Below, in pieces: positions 8,756 through 18,448 of a DNA stretch of 64,000 bases. Within the stretch, counting starts at the first letter, position 1, and every line of letters starts with the position of its first letter. Both the position numbers and the translations under genes were made by a program. Source of the DNA: JBCCYM01 sp039190005 (GTDB taxonomy: Bacteria; Pseudomonadota; Gammaproteobacteria; UBA12402); NCBI GenBank assembly GCA_039190005.1, contig JBCCYM010000003.1, forward strand, positions 10,140 through 74,139, given 5' to 3'. Under the pieces are notes generated by a model. It saw only the letters and a list, made by a program, of their open reading frames with translations. It was not told where the DNA came from and made no database searches.

Positions 8756-9931
8756 TTATCTCGCGGCAATCAGCAGCAGAATCACTGAAATGATAATCCA
8801 AGCAATCACAACTATTTTTCCACCGGGCACGATTTGAATCGACGCGATTTTTTTGAAATAGCGTCCAGAAAGTACCATAAGACTTGGCAATAAAGCCAAT
8901 AAAATAACACAGCAAACACCGGCAAAGCTCATAGCTTTAAGGAAAAGCGCTGGATGAAAAAATACAATAATAAATGGCGGGAACAAGGTTGCCAGCATGA
9001 CCAACAAAGCGCCAAAGCCTTTTTTCTCCACCTTAAAACCATCGGCAAAGAAATCAGTGACAGCAATACCGACGCCAAGAAACGCTGTTAACACACAAAT
9101 TGAGGTAAAAAAGTGCGCAAATATATTGATTAACTCACTATGGGTAAATAAGGTTAATTCTTTTGTTAATTCACTCACAGCATGACCACTGTGCGATATC
9201 GCGATTAAGTGTTCGGCACTCAAATCCCCTTGAACAGCGGCATCCCAGAGGATATAACAAATCAATGGCACAAAACTGCCGAGAATAACAACCAGACGAA
9301 CTTGTTTAATATTACTATTCAAATAAGCACGTATGGTTGGCACACTTGCCGCGAATCCGAACGAAGTAATCGCGGTCATCGTTGCTGGCAGTAACGCTTT
9401 ATAGCTACCACCTTGCCAATAGGCGACGTTGACATGCGGTAGTAATAAGGCGACGAGAACAATATAGGCGAAGAGTTTAAGTGACATCAATAATCGATTC
9501 ACCCAGTCAACAGCGCTAATGCCTTTAAATAAAATAAAACCAAATACCAGCGTAAAAATAACCGCGCTGATCACACGCGGCACATGGAGATGTATTAAGG
9601 CTAGCAGATTGCTCAGCATGTCTGAACCCCCTGAAATATAGCCGGATAATAAGGTATAAAATAAGAGCACGTAAGCAATCCAGGTGACAACTTGTCCAAT
9701 TGGACCTAATGTTTCTTTTGCCATAGAAACAAGATTTTTATCGTGTGTCAGCCAGAGATTAACCTCTAAAATAAAAAGCGCGCCAACTAGCATAATAATC
9801 CAGGCAAGCACTAATAATAGCAATGAATGAAAAAACCCCGCGGCCGCGGTTGCCACAGGTAACGCCAACATCGCGCCACCAATTGAAGTGCCAATCAGCA
9901 ATAGTATCGACCCCAAAACTCTTATGGTCAT
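8756..9931 (-). CDS. Aromatic amino acid permease, TyrP/Mtr type
   Basis: The 391-residue, roughly eleven-helix protein belongs to the hydroxy/aromatic amino acid permease (HAAAP) family of proton symporters that includes TyrP, Mtr and TnaB. The diagnostic first helix is present (LLIGTSIGGAMLALP, residues about 12-26), as is the later ITSFGFAASVPTIRAYL segment. Substrates in the family are tyrosine, tryptophan or phenylalanine; sequence alone does not decide among them. Legionella and Coxiella relatives carry several copies, in line with reliance on host amino acids. It lies 70 bp upstream of eno on the same strand. Confidence 0.9.
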   Translation of the reverse strand: MTIRVLGSILLLIGTSIGGAMLALPVATAAAGFFHSLLLLVLAWIIMLVGALFILEVNLWLTHDKNLVSMAKETLGPIGQVVTWIAYVLLFYTLLSGYISGGSDMLSNLLALIHLHVPRVISAVIFTLVFGFILFKGISAVDWVNRLLMSLKLFAYIVLVALLLPHVNVAYWQGGSYKALLPATMTAITSFGFAASVPTIRAYLNSNIKQVRLVVILGSFVPLICYILWDAAVQGDLSAEHLIAISHSGHAVSELTKELTLFTHSELINIFAHFFTSICVLTAFLGVGIAVTDFFADGFKVEKKGFGALLVMLATLFPPFIIVFFHPALFLKAMSFAGVCCVILLALLPSLMVLSGRYFKKIASIQIVPGGKIVVIAWIIISVILLLIAAR

Positions 9932-10050
9932 TTATAGGTTCCCTTATTAATTAATAGCTTGGCATAGAATAGCAAAAGTAAAGAGAAAAAAGTAGCGCTA
10001 AAATCAGAAAGAAACTATTTAAGCTTAAAACCACAGAGGTCTCTACGCTT

Positions 10051-10180
10051 GGTGCCTGAGCTTGCTTGCCCTGAGCTTGTCGAAGGGTCGAAGGCTTAGT
10101 TGCCAAATGAGAATCCTTCGACCCTTCGACAAGCTCAGGGTTCGAGGGCTCAGCTCAGGGCAAGCCAGGCTCAGGGACCA
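10051..10180. repeat. 130-bp imperfect inverted repeat built of CTTCGACAAGCTCAGGG units
   Basis: The left half (from GGTGCCTGAGCTTGCTTGCC through TGTCGAAGGGTCGAAGG) is mirrored by the right half (CCTTCGACCCTTCGACAAGC to AGGCTCAGGGACCA), around a centre at about 10113. The right half has an extra inserted segment. It lies downstream of the iron alcohol dehydrogenase gene and upstream of the permease gene, both on the minus strand. As RNA it would fold into a long hairpin that could terminate or stabilise the adh transcript. Confidence 0.85.
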
Positions 10181-10196
10181 CTGTGGGATTTAAAGT

Positions 10197-11351
10197 TTAA
10201 TAAACTTCTTCTAAAATCTCTCTCATTTCAGCAAGTGTGGCCACTCTAGGATTAGATTTATAATCCGGCAATACCATGGATTGTTCAGCTAACTTATCTA
10301 ACTCATTGTGAGGCACATCATAATCAGATAAACGCACATTTAAACCTGTGGTCGCGAAAAAAGCTTCCAGCGCTTGACGACAGTTCGCGGCCGCTTCTTG
10401 GTCGTCAGCCTGCGCTAGTTTAGCGTCTAAAGCCCGAGCTAAAAACGCGAACTCTTTTACGGCATGCTTATATGTAAAACTGACAAAAGCGGGATAATTA
10501 ATTGCCAAAGCGCGACCATGCGGTACTTGCGGATACATGCCACCAATTGCCATGGCGATGCCATGTGGTAGCGTAACCCCCGCGGCAGCAATACAAAGTC
10601 CGGCAAAGGTATCGGCTAACGCTAGCGCCTCACGGGCTTCTAAATTATCACCATGAGTAATGGCTGTTGGCAGATGCTGTACAACTAATTGAATGGCTTT
10701 TTTGGCCATGATTTCAACATAAGGCGAACAGTTTGGATGTAATAAGCTTTCAAATGAATGACAAAAGGCGTCAAAACCAGTTTGAGCGGTAATGTCAGCG
10801 GGGACAGTACGCATTAATACCGGATCGACAATGGAAGATTTAGGAAAAATATTAGGATGGTAAAGCGCGGATTTATCACGCGCCGCGCTGTTGGTGATCA
10901 CCGATACTTGCGTCACATGTGAACCGGTACCGGAAGTTGTGGTGACCGCGACAATTGGTAGCGTTTTCTTTGTTGGTTCTTTTTTGAAAAATAAATAATC
11001 CCAACAACTGCCTTCATGTGTCGCCTGCACCGCGATGGCTTTGGCGGCATCCATACTTGAACCGCCACCTAAACCAATAATCACATTGGCGTTATGATCG
11101 ACAGCCATCTGACTACCCACATCAATCGAATCAGTAGTTGGATTAGGCTGTACGCCATTAAAAAGCGCGGTGGCAATCCCCGCTTCTTCCAACATTTTTT
11201 TAGCGGCGACAGCGAAATTATTCATCGTGTCGGAATCGCGTGTTACCAATAAGGCGCTATCACCATATTTTTTGGTAATTTCAGCTAAACGCTCAAATTG
11301 ATTTTGACCAAAATAAATCTCAGTCGGTTGATAATAATAAAAGTCTTTCAC
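10197..11351 (-). CDS. Iron-containing alcohol dehydrogenase
   Basis: The 384-residue protein belongs to the group III (Fe-dependent) alcohol dehydrogenases. The NAD-binding GLGGGSSMDAAKAIA is near residue 97, and the iron ligands are in place: the Asp and His of TGFDAFCHS near 195-203, and the two histidines of LPHGIAMAIGG and VPHGRALAI near 263-280. It starts with GTG at 11351 behind AGAGG, 29 bp after the zinc dehydrogenase gene, and is the last gene of a three-gene operon with an MFS sugar transporter. Family members reduce aldehydes or oxidise primary or diol alcohols. The operon context suggests oxidation of a polyol or sugar-derived alcohol, but the substrate is inferred. Confidence 0.9.
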   Translation of the reverse strand: MKDFYYYQPTEIYFGQNQFERLAEITKKYGDSALLVTRDSDTMNNFAVAAKKMLEEAGIATALFNGVQPNPTTDSIDVGSQMAVDHNANVIIGLGGGSSMDAAKAIAVQATHEGSCWDYLFFKKEPTKKTLPIVAVTTTSGTGSHVTQVSVITNSAARDKSALYHPNIFPKSSIVDPVLMRTVPADITAQTGFDAFCHSFESLLHPNCSPYVEIMAKKAIQLVVQHLPTAITHGDNLEAREALALADTFAGLCIAAAGVTLPHGIAMAIGGMYPQVPHGRALAINYPAFVSFTYKHAVKEFAFLARALDAKLAQADDQEAAANCRQALEAFFATTGLNVRLSDYDVPHNELDKLAEQSMVLPDYKSNPRVATLAEMREILEEVY

Positions 11352-11380
11352 AATAACCTCTTAAATACTAATAATATAAA

Positions 11381-12403
11381 TTAATGAACATCAATCATAA
11401 TTTTCAATGTTTTATCTTTTTGCTTCTCAATGTAATGATACGCTTCCAAATAATCTTTAAAGTCAAAATGACCTGTCACTAAAGGATCGGTCACAATTTT
11501 TCCACTGGACAACCAAGCAACCGCTTGCTCAAAGTCTTCATGTTTGTACATCAGTGTACCCACCAGGCTCAGTTCCCGATCACCGACTACAGACATATCG
11601 ACTTTAGGTCTGTCGCCGTAAACACCGACAACAATCACCTGTCCACCTTTTTGAATCTGCTGCACCGCGTTATCAAGCGCCGCTTCGACACCAACCGCTT
11701 CAAAAGCAATCGAAAAACCCTCATCAGAAAAAACTTGTTTAGCTTTGTCAGCAAAATTTTCTTCACTCAAATTACAAACCACGTCGACACCGCACTGTTT
11801 TGCTTTGTCTAAACGGTAGGCGCTCATATCAGTAATCAGCACTGATTTCGCGCCACGGCATTTTGCCGCCTGCGCCACAAAATTACCAATGGTACCGGCG
11901 CCACAGACCACAACATTTTTACCGCGCAAATCAGTCGCGCGCGATGTGGCATGTACCGCTACCGCAACCGGTTCAATCATCGCGCCCTGCTCAAATGAAA
12001 GATTATCGGCGAGCTTAACAATTCTATCTTCACTGACAACAAAATATTCTTGAGCGCAACCAGGCGCCTGAAAACCGGTGACTTTCAGATGATCGCATAT
12101 ATGATAATCACCTCGACGGCAAGGTCCACAACGGCCACAGACAAGTTGCGGTCGCGCGGTAACTCGCATGTGAGGGCGCACTGATTTTACCGCCGAGCCC
12201 ACATCCACAACAGTGGCTGAAAACTCATGCCCTTGAACCACAGGAAATGACGTAAATGGATGTTTGCCATGATAAACATGAATATCCGTACCACAAATGC
12301 CAATGCGCTCTACGCGCAATAATACTTCATTGTCTTTAATGACCGGTTTAACCACATCATGAAATTCAATCGCCCCCGCTTCGGTCATCACAGCTTGTTT
12401 CAT
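11381..12403 (-). CDS. Zinc-dependent medium-chain dehydrogenase (sorbitol/threonine dehydrogenase-like)
   Basis: This 340-residue medium-chain dehydrogenase shows the catalytic zinc site (ICGTDIH near residue 36 and GHEF near 62), the structural zinc lobe with four cysteines in CGRCGPCRRGDYHIC (residues about 94-108), and a Rossmann motif CGAGTIGNFVAQ near 168. The closest family pattern is sorbitol/L-iditol and L-threonine 3-dehydrogenases. It is the middle gene of the operon, 20 bp after the sugar transporter, with GGAG before its ATG. The order transporter, Zn dehydrogenase, Fe dehydrogenase suggests that the imported compound is first oxidised at a secondary hydroxyl. No kinase or aldolase is adjacent. 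Confidence 0.9.
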   Translation of the reverse strand: MKQAVMTEAGAIEFHDVVKPVIKDNEVLLRVERIGICGTDIHVYHGKHPFTSFPVVQGHEFSATVVDVGSAVKSVRPHMRVTARPQLVCGRCGPCRRGDYHICDHLKVTGFQAPGCAQEYFVVSEDRIVKLADNLSFEQGAMIEPVAVAVHATSRATDLRGKNVVVCGAGTIGNFVAQAAKCRGAKSVLITDMSAYRLDKAKQCGVDVVCNLSEENFADKAKQVFSDEGFSIAFEAVGVEAALDNAVQQIQKGGQVIVVGVYGDRPKVDMSVVGDRELSLVGTLMYKHEDFEQAVAWLSSGKIVTDPLVTGHFDFKDYLEAYHYIEKQKDKTLKIMIDVH

Positions 12404-12423
12404 TATAAATTCTCCAAATTCTA

Positions 12424-13851
12424 TTATAGTTGTTTATTAAAATTCGGTTGCTTACCCAAATGGCGTAATTTCTTGCCTGACAGTAAATTTTCTTCTATTT
12501 CTTCCAGTGTAATACCTTTGGTTTCCGGGGTATAGCAACCAATCAGGAAAAAACCGAAAATAGCGATGATGGTTGAAAAAACAAATACCGGACCAAGACC
12601 AAAGGTGCTGTCCACCATCGGAAATAACTGACCGATAATCATGGTATAAAACCAGTTTGACGCCACAATGAACATCATCCCCACTTCACGACTTTTTAGC
12701 GGGAAAATCTCAGAACAAATAATCCAAACCACCGGACCTAATGAAAACGCGAAGCCGGCAATAAAAATAAGCGAAGCGATAAAACCCATCATCGCGAAAA
12801 AGTAAGTTTTTGGCGCGTATTGAGCAACGGTTTCCATCAATAAACCGATGGTAATAACAGTTAAACCAATAAAAAATATACGGCGACGCCCCCATTGATC
12901 AACAAAACGCGCGGTAATCATCGGCACGATCATATTCACCACACCAACAGCAATGGTACAATACATCTGCGCCATAGGTGACGCGAAACCAGCTGCTTTA
13001 TAAAGCTCCGGCGCGTAATACACAATCACATTAATGCCAGTGTACGCTTGAATCATCTGCAACAATAAACCGAGATATAACACACGACGGAAATTAACCT
13101 GTTTGAGTACGCCCAAACCTGATGAGATATTATCCTTAGCCATCGCTTTCATTTCTTCCAGGTTTCTATGCACCAATTCTTTTGATGGTGACATACTCAT
13201 TAAGACATCTTTAGCTTCTCTGACCCGGTTTTGCAATACCAGCCAGCGCGGACTACGTGGCAACAATAAAAAACAAACGCCCGCGATGAAAGAAGGCACG
13301 GCAATAACGCCTAACATCCAACGCCATTCGGCATTGGCGGCGAAAAATGTATCGCTGACATAAGCGCAAACAATACCGACATTAATCATAACCTGATAAA
13401 GCGATACCATTCGGCCTCTTAAAGATTCCGGGGCAACTTCAGCCAGATAAATGGGCGCGATAAACGCGGCGATACCTAAAGCAATCCCTAAAAAGAAGCG
13501 TGCCACAACCAATATTTCATAATTTGGCGCGAATCCGGAGCAAAGCGCGGCAATTGTATATATGGTGACACAAATCAGCAAGGAATTACGACGACCATAT
13601 CGCCTCGCTAAATATCGACTTAAAAAAGCGCCAACAACTGCCCCGCCTAATAAAATACTCACCACTAACCCTTCAAGTTTGGGGGATAAAGCGAATGCTT
13701 TTTGAATATCCGGCAAAGCACCGGCAATCACCCCAATATCCAAACCAAATAAAAGCCCAATACACGCGGCGGTAATACAAACGAAATAAGTATATCTGAG
13801 CTTATTTGATTGATCTTGATCTAGATTATGCATGCTAGTGTTGTTGTTCAT
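12424..13851 (-). CDS. MFS sugar transporter, sugar porter (XylE/GalP) family
   Basis: The 475-residue, twelve-helix protein carries the hallmarks of the sugar porter family of proton symporters: GLLFGLDIGVIAGALP in helix one, the RYLARRYGRR loop motif, a central PRSPRWLVLQNR segment, QAYTGINVIVYYAPEL in helix seven, VDQWGRRR in the 8-9 loop and PETKG near the C terminus. XylE, GalP, AraE and inositol transporters share these. It opens an operon with two dehydrogenases. An in-frame ATG at codon 7 is an alternative start, since no strong ribosome binding site precedes either. The substrate is probably a monosaccharide or polyol. Confidence 0.92.
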   Translation of the reverse strand: MNNNTSMHNLDQDQSNKLRYTYFVCITAACIGLLFGLDIGVIAGALPDIQKAFALSPKLEGLVVSILLGGAVVGAFLSRYLARRYGRRNSLLICVTIYTIAALCSGFAPNYEILVVARFFLGIALGIAAFIAPIYLAEVAPESLRGRMVSLYQVMINVGIVCAYVSDTFFAANAEWRWMLGVIAVPSFIAGVCFLLLPRSPRWLVLQNRVREAKDVLMSMSPSKELVHRNLEEMKAMAKDNISSGLGVLKQVNFRRVLYLGLLLQMIQAYTGINVIVYYAPELYKAAGFASPMAQMYCTIAVGVVNMIVPMITARFVDQWGRRRIFFIGLTVITIGLLMETVAQYAPKTYFFAMMGFIASLIFIAGFAFSLGPVVWIICSEIFPLKSREVGMMFIVASNWFYTMIIGQLFPMVDSTFGLGPVFVFSTIIAIFGFFLIGCYTPETKGITLEEIEENLLSGKKLRHLGKQPNFNKQL

Positions 13852-13990
13852 GCTTAATTTTACCCAATTTATTTATCGTCCATTGGGTAGATTAGCAAAA
13901 AAATGTTGGAAAATCAAAATCGCGCTTATTTACTTGGCACTGCCCGATTCTAAAAACCCTTCGTTAACACAAGTTTCTGCTTAATAAAAT

Positions 13991-14470
13991 TCAATCTATA
14001 AAAACACGATCACCAATTTCAAGCTGATCAAACAGTTTAATAATATGATGATTACGCATCCGAATACAGCCATGTGATCGCGGCACGCCCATCGGTTCAC
14101 TGTCCGGTGTGCCGTGAATATAAATATAGCGTTGATAGCTATCCACATCACCCCCTTTATTTTTACCCTCTTCCAATCCCGCTAACCATAAAATACGCGT
14201 TAATATCCAATCACGTTGAGGATATTGCTTTGCCAGTGCTTCATCGTAAATTTCACCGGTAGCTTTGCGACCGACAAATACCGTATTCTCTGCCATACCC
14301 TCACCTATTTTCATGGCAATCTGATGCCATCCACATGGGGTTTGTTCAGAATTTATACGTTCGCCAAATCCTTTTTTGGCTGTGGAAATAGGATATATTT
14401 CTTCAGAGGGTAGCAGTTTTAGATGCTGCGCTTTGCCGTTGATATAGATTTTTGCCGCGTCAAATTTCAT
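13991..14470 (-). CDS. L,D-transpeptidase (YkuD domain) without signal peptide
   Basis: The 159-residue protein consists almost only of a YkuD catalytic domain. The conserved histidine is in YIHGTPD (near residue 114) and the nucleophile motif is SHGCIRM (near 129-135), giving the classical H...SHGCxR arrangement of enzymes that form 3-3 cross-links in peptidoglycan or attach lipoproteins to it. No export signal is visible: the protein begins MKFDAAKIYINGKAQ, already the first strand of the domain. Either translation starts elsewhere, export is non-classical, or the protein acts on cytoplasmic muropeptides. No in-frame hydrophobic extension is apparent upstream. It is a single gene. Confidence 0.88.
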   Translation of the reverse strand: MKFDAAKIYINGKAQHLKLLPSEEIYPISTAKKGFGERINSEQTPCGWHQIAMKIGEGMAENTVFVGRKATGEIYDEALAKQYPQRDWILTRILWLAGLEEGKNKGGDVDSYQRYIYIHGTPDSEPMGVPRSHGCIRMRNHHIIKLFDQLEIGDRVFID

Positions 14471-14905
14471 TGATTTTAGAGTTTTTATTGGAAATGCTGA
14501 TAATTGTAAGGCATTTTATCATAAATTATAGCGGCCTCAAGTTTATTATATCTTGAGGTCACTAAAAAAGTGATGACTGATCCTGTCGAAAGACAAATTG
14601 AAACAAAATAAAACTTATTGCTGTCTACTAAAGTAAAACCTATATGTGAAATTCATCCATGCTAATTTTCTCATTAAGACTTTACTTAAACAGTATTCAG
14701 GCTACAAATTTTCACTACACAATAACAAATTAAATTGTTTCAACAACTCGATCACTCACAAGCGACTAAGATGGTTTGCTTATTTAATTTTGCTTACATG
14801 AAACAAGTTTGCCTGGATGGCAAACAAAGGGAAGTATTGCGTTACTCCCCTTTGGAAACCTATTACTTCCTGCCTCTCCCGCGTAAGCAGGAGAGACCTT
14901 TTACT
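14471..14905. other. Intergenic gap of 435 bp, no gene recognised
   Basis: This AT-rich gap contains no convincing gene. A 60-codon frame at 14735-14917 has no family signature, and its end falls in a small palindrome (CTCTCC...GGAGAG, about 14876-14897). That palindrome is related to the GTCATTCCCGC hairpins and lies just downstream of the large minus-strand lipoprotein gene. It may contribute to 3' end formation, but no T-tract follows it. Confidence 0.6.
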
Positions 14906-17900
14906 TTAAAAGAGTAGCAGATCTGCGCTAGTATTACTAATTGTAATGTTAGTAGGCGTTTCATCTTCGCAACTCCCGAAATCACCATTACTGCTAAGCG
15001 TACATTTATAAATTTTATCATCATTAGCAGCAGTATCTTTCACCAGCACATAGGCATAACTGGCATTTTTCTCATACGGGAAAGTAATACTTATAGGATA
15101 TTCTTCATTTTGTATAAAAGAATAGGCAGAGCTACATCCACTACTACTATCAATTTGTCCACTACTCTTATTAATTTCGCATTTTAAGATGTTATTACCA
15201 TCATAATTAGCAATATAAGCATAAGCAGTTGTGCCTGGCTGACTGATTGCTTTTTGAGGATAAATCACAATTTTACGAGCCGAATTTAATTGATTATAAC
15301 CACCAGAGCAGGACGTTAATTGCCCATCAGATTCAACCTGACATGTCGTTATATAATCACTACCATTAATAATATAGGCATAGGTGGTACCAGAAGTAGT
15401 GGCATAAAATGCTATTCCTAAAGGGTTCTCTATATTGCTTCCAGTGTTCTGACATGATTCAAATTCAGGAGAAGGATTTCCATTATATTTACACCATCTT
15501 AAGTGAGTTTGACCAGATTGACCATAATATACATAATTGACACCATCTATAGTATTGAAGCTAATTGATGTAATAGCTGATTGCGTAGCAATAATACTTC
15601 CTCCTCCAGTAGGAAATAATGTTGGCGGCTGGGTGTCCATATCAAAAGACATCCAGTTAACACCGCTAGAACTGGGAAGTTGATTAGCATAAACTTGAAG
15701 CAGCCTTGAAGCTGCTCCCACTACACTAAAAGCTATTCTACTGCTGCCGCTGCCAAAGCCATAATCGTCGAGATGCAGAGTAGCGCAACTACTCAAATCA
15801 CCGCTCTCATCCACATTACACCTTTGTATATTCGAACTATTAGCTATAAGCAAGGTATCAACCTGTCTCAATACTCTCACACTTTGCGTTTTAGTCAAAG
15901 AATCTTCGGCACTTGTACCAGTTAATGTAAAATAGCCAGTGTAAGGTACATTATTACCACTATTACCTTTTCCAATACTTATATAAACAACGCAAGACCC
16001 ACCTGATGCTAAAGAATCTACTGTACAAGTATTCTCTTTAATAAAAGTAGGGATAATATCGCCAACATCGAGCTTGAAGTCAGTTATCGGTGCACCACCA
16101 TCATTTTTTATTGTAATTGTTGAGCTATCACCAGATGAAAATATAAAGCTATTATTGGAAGAACTTATGGTAAAGTGCCCCATATTGGACACTACTGTGA
16201 CTGGTAATTTAGTTGCAACAGTCGTACTATCATTGCCACTCATACCATTTGCCGTGATGTAAGTGTCGTTTAACACAGTAGGATTAGGAGATGGAATTTT
16301 GAAATTTACAGTACAAGACTTATTAACTGCTAACTCCTCAGATGAGCTACTTGATAATGGACAAGTGGTTTTACTCTCAACAACAAACTGTCCGAAGTCA
16401 CTCGTATCCACATAAAAACCATCTACCGGTTCACCGCCATCATTTGTTACAGTAATATTACCATTATCACCAGGATTAAGTACTACCGGGGAAGAAGAAT
16501 ATGAAATATCAAGGTGCCCTATACTTACAACATTGTAATGAAATCCTAAACCGCTGTTATCCGCATTGGTGCCATTTGCGTAAATATGACTATCCAATGC
16601 AACACTGCTATCGTCTGGAATTTTATACGACAAGGTACAAGAACCGCCTGCAATAAGTGTAGAACTCCCATTTGGACAGATATCTGTTGGGCAATCATTA
16701 CCACCACTACAGTATATAAATTGAGAAAGACTGCCACTTAATACTGAAATATCAGTAATTGACGTCGCACCAGTATTTTTCAATTCAATGGTACCTGAAT
16801 CTCCAGGCGCAAATGTACTCCTCGAAGACGAAAAGAGAAAATGCCCTTCAGCGGATACATTAAATGATATTGGGACAACACTTTGTGCGTTAGTACCATT
16901 CACGTTAATAGTGCCTGTAATGTTTGTCGTATTATCAGACGGAACCAAATAACTCAGCGAGCATGATTCGCCTGCTGCTAAATCAATACCATCGGCACTC
17001 GTTAAGGGACAACTTCCAGACGTAATAAACTGCTCAAATGAGCTCGCAGCGACATATACATTGCTAATTGTTAAGCCACCTTTATTAGTTACTTTAATTG
17101 TTCCCTTTGAGCCAGGAATAAGATTATCTAAACTTGTAGGCGCAACTACAAAATATCCTTCATTAGAAGGCACTGTAACTTTTAATATAGCTGAGCCTTT
17201 ATTATTTGCATCTGTACCATGTGCGGTAATATTACCTTGATAATATTGTTCATTAGTTTGAGGAATACTATACACAATATTACACGATTCCCCTGAAGCC
17301 AATTCAATTCCACCGCTACTAGAAATAGGGCAAGCATTATCCGCATTAGGATTAATAAAGTTATTATTTATAAAATCTTGATCAACATCTAAATAGAAAC
17401 CACTAATTGTCGCGCCAGCGACATTGACTACTTTTATTGTTCCACTGGTACCAGGAGACAAGGTTAAACTCGTTTCCGGTAAGCCATTTAAACTATATTC
17501 AAAATACCCATTAATAGTCGGAGAAACATTCACTGTAGGATAAATTGGTGATTGTATATTGGCCGCGCCTAAAGTCATGTCTCTATCGTTATCATTATTA
17601 TTATTCGCCAATTCTGCCGCATTCTCTGTTAAATACGTACTTGTGCTCGTATTCGAATTTAATTTAAATGCCAAACAACAGCTTGCTTCAGGCGCAAGTG
17701 TGTTACCACAGACTGATGCCGAATCGCCACAAACTGTTTGATCAGAAGAAGCAACATACCCTTGTAAAGTTGAACTCAATGCCAAACTGGGATTATTAAT
17801 TGCTGTTGTTGTACTTGCATTGGTCAATACAAACGTTGTTGTACCACCCGGTGTCAGGAAAGGTTTTGGACTTTCACTTACTGTCCCCACAGGTAATTCA

Positions 17901-18448
17901 GAATCACCGCTTGCGACAACTTTTAATTCTATCGGCACATTTAATTTTACGGTTGAACCCTGCTGATTGGTCGCGGAAACAATAATAGATGTTACCACAT
18001 TCTCAGTTTGTTGAGGGACTTTGACATGGAAAACAACTTGACAACTCGTCCCATCCGCCAAGGCTGCACCACTGCCGCCGTTATTATCAAAACAGGCATT
18101 TTCGCTGCCACCATTGGTAATTGTAAATGTCGCGTTGGCATTAGAAGGAAATTCAATACTCTTTAAGGTAAACGCGGTTGTAGCATTTAAAGAAGATCGC
18201 GAATCGCTTTTTTGATTCGTCTGTTGTTCTGAAGATAACGCACTGTTAGCAGCGGATACTTGACTCGCTTTAACATCAAAAGAAACCACAGCTGTCCCGT
18301 TTTCCACAACTGGCTGCGGCATATTAATCTCATATTGAGAGCTTAGCTGTGAACTTTCACTACCACTACTATTACTACTGCTATTATGACAACCAGCAAC
18401 AAAAACAATCGCTAATAATGGTAATATTGATATAAATTTACGAATCAT
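14906..18448 (-). CDS. Large exported lipoprotein: repeated Ig-like modules plus C-terminal propeller-like repeats
   Basis: The 1180-residue protein begins with a lipoprotein signal (lipobox VAGC, Cys20), then a Ser/Asn-rich linker. From about residue 310 to 850 come five clear copies of a module of about 105-110 residues with the pattern GxFxxS...PGDSGTIxVxNxGG...FxVD...CPxSS...LAxGESCxxxYxIP...GTxA. Two diverged copies seem to precede it (about 38-300). Each module keeps a cysteine pair, probably a disulfide. The last 300 residues hold five repeats such as NIQRCNVDESGDLSSC, ITTCQVESDGQLTSC and ILKCEINKSSGQ, resembling YncE-like propeller blades. The gene stands alone. Function is unknown; a surface adhesin or binding scaffold is a guess from architecture. 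Confidence 0.85.
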   Translation of the reverse strand: MIRKFISILPLLAIVFVAGCHNSSSNSSGSESSQLSSQYEINMPQPVVENGTAVVSFDVKASQVSAANSALSSEQQTNQKSDSRSSLNATTAFTLKSIEFPSNANATFTITNGGSENACFDNNGGSGAALADGTSCQVVFHVKVPQQTENVVTSIIVSATNQQGSTVKLNVPIELKVVASGDSELPVGTVSESPKPFLTPGGTTTFVLTNASTTTAINNPSLALSSTLQGYVASSDQTVCGDSASVCGNTLAPEASCCLAFKLNSNTSTSTYLTENAAELANNNNDNDRDMTLGAANIQSPIYPTVNVSPTINGYFEYSLNGLPETSLTLSPGTSGTIKVVNVAGATISGFYLDVDQDFINNNFINPNADNACPISSSGGIELASGESCNIVYSIPQTNEQYYQGNITAHGTDANNKGSAILKVTVPSNEGYFVVAPTSLDNLIPGSKGTIKVTNKGGLTISNVYVAASSFEQFITSGSCPLTSADGIDLAAGESCSLSYLVPSDNTTNITGTINVNGTNAQSVVPISFNVSAEGHFLFSSSRSTFAPGDSGTIELKNTGATSITDISVLSGSLSQFIYCSGGNDCPTDICPNGSSTLIAGGSCTLSYKIPDDSSVALDSHIYANGTNADNSGLGFHYNVVSIGHLDISYSSSPVVLNPGDNGNITVTNDGGEPVDGFYVDTSDFGQFVVESKTTCPLSSSSSEELAVNKSCTVNFKIPSPNPTVLNDTYITANGMSGNDSTTVATKLPVTVVSNMGHFTISSSNNSFIFSSGDSSTITIKNDGGAPITDFKLDVGDIIPTFIKENTCTVDSLASGGSCVVYISIGKGNSGNNVPYTGYFTLTGTSAEDSLTKTQSVRVLRQVDTLLIANSSNIQRCNVDESGDLSSCATLHLDDYGFGSGSSRIAFSVVGAASRLLQVYANQLPSSSGVNWMSFDMDTQPPTLFPTGGGSIIATQSAITSISFNTIDGVNYVYYGQSGQTHLRWCKYNGNPSPEFESCQNTGSNIENPLGIAFYATTSGTTYAYIINGSDYITTCQVESDGQLTSCSGGYNQLNSARKIVIYPQKAISQPGTTAYAYIANYDGNNILKCEINKSSGQIDSSSGCSSAYSFIQNEEYPISITFPYEKNASYAYVLVKDTAANDDKIYKCTLSSNGDFGSCEDETPTNITISNTSADLLLF

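Noticed and set aside
14735..14917. 60-codon frame in the gap after the L,D-transpeptidase gene
   Set aside because: It has no ribosome binding site or family signature, and its end lies in a palindrome.
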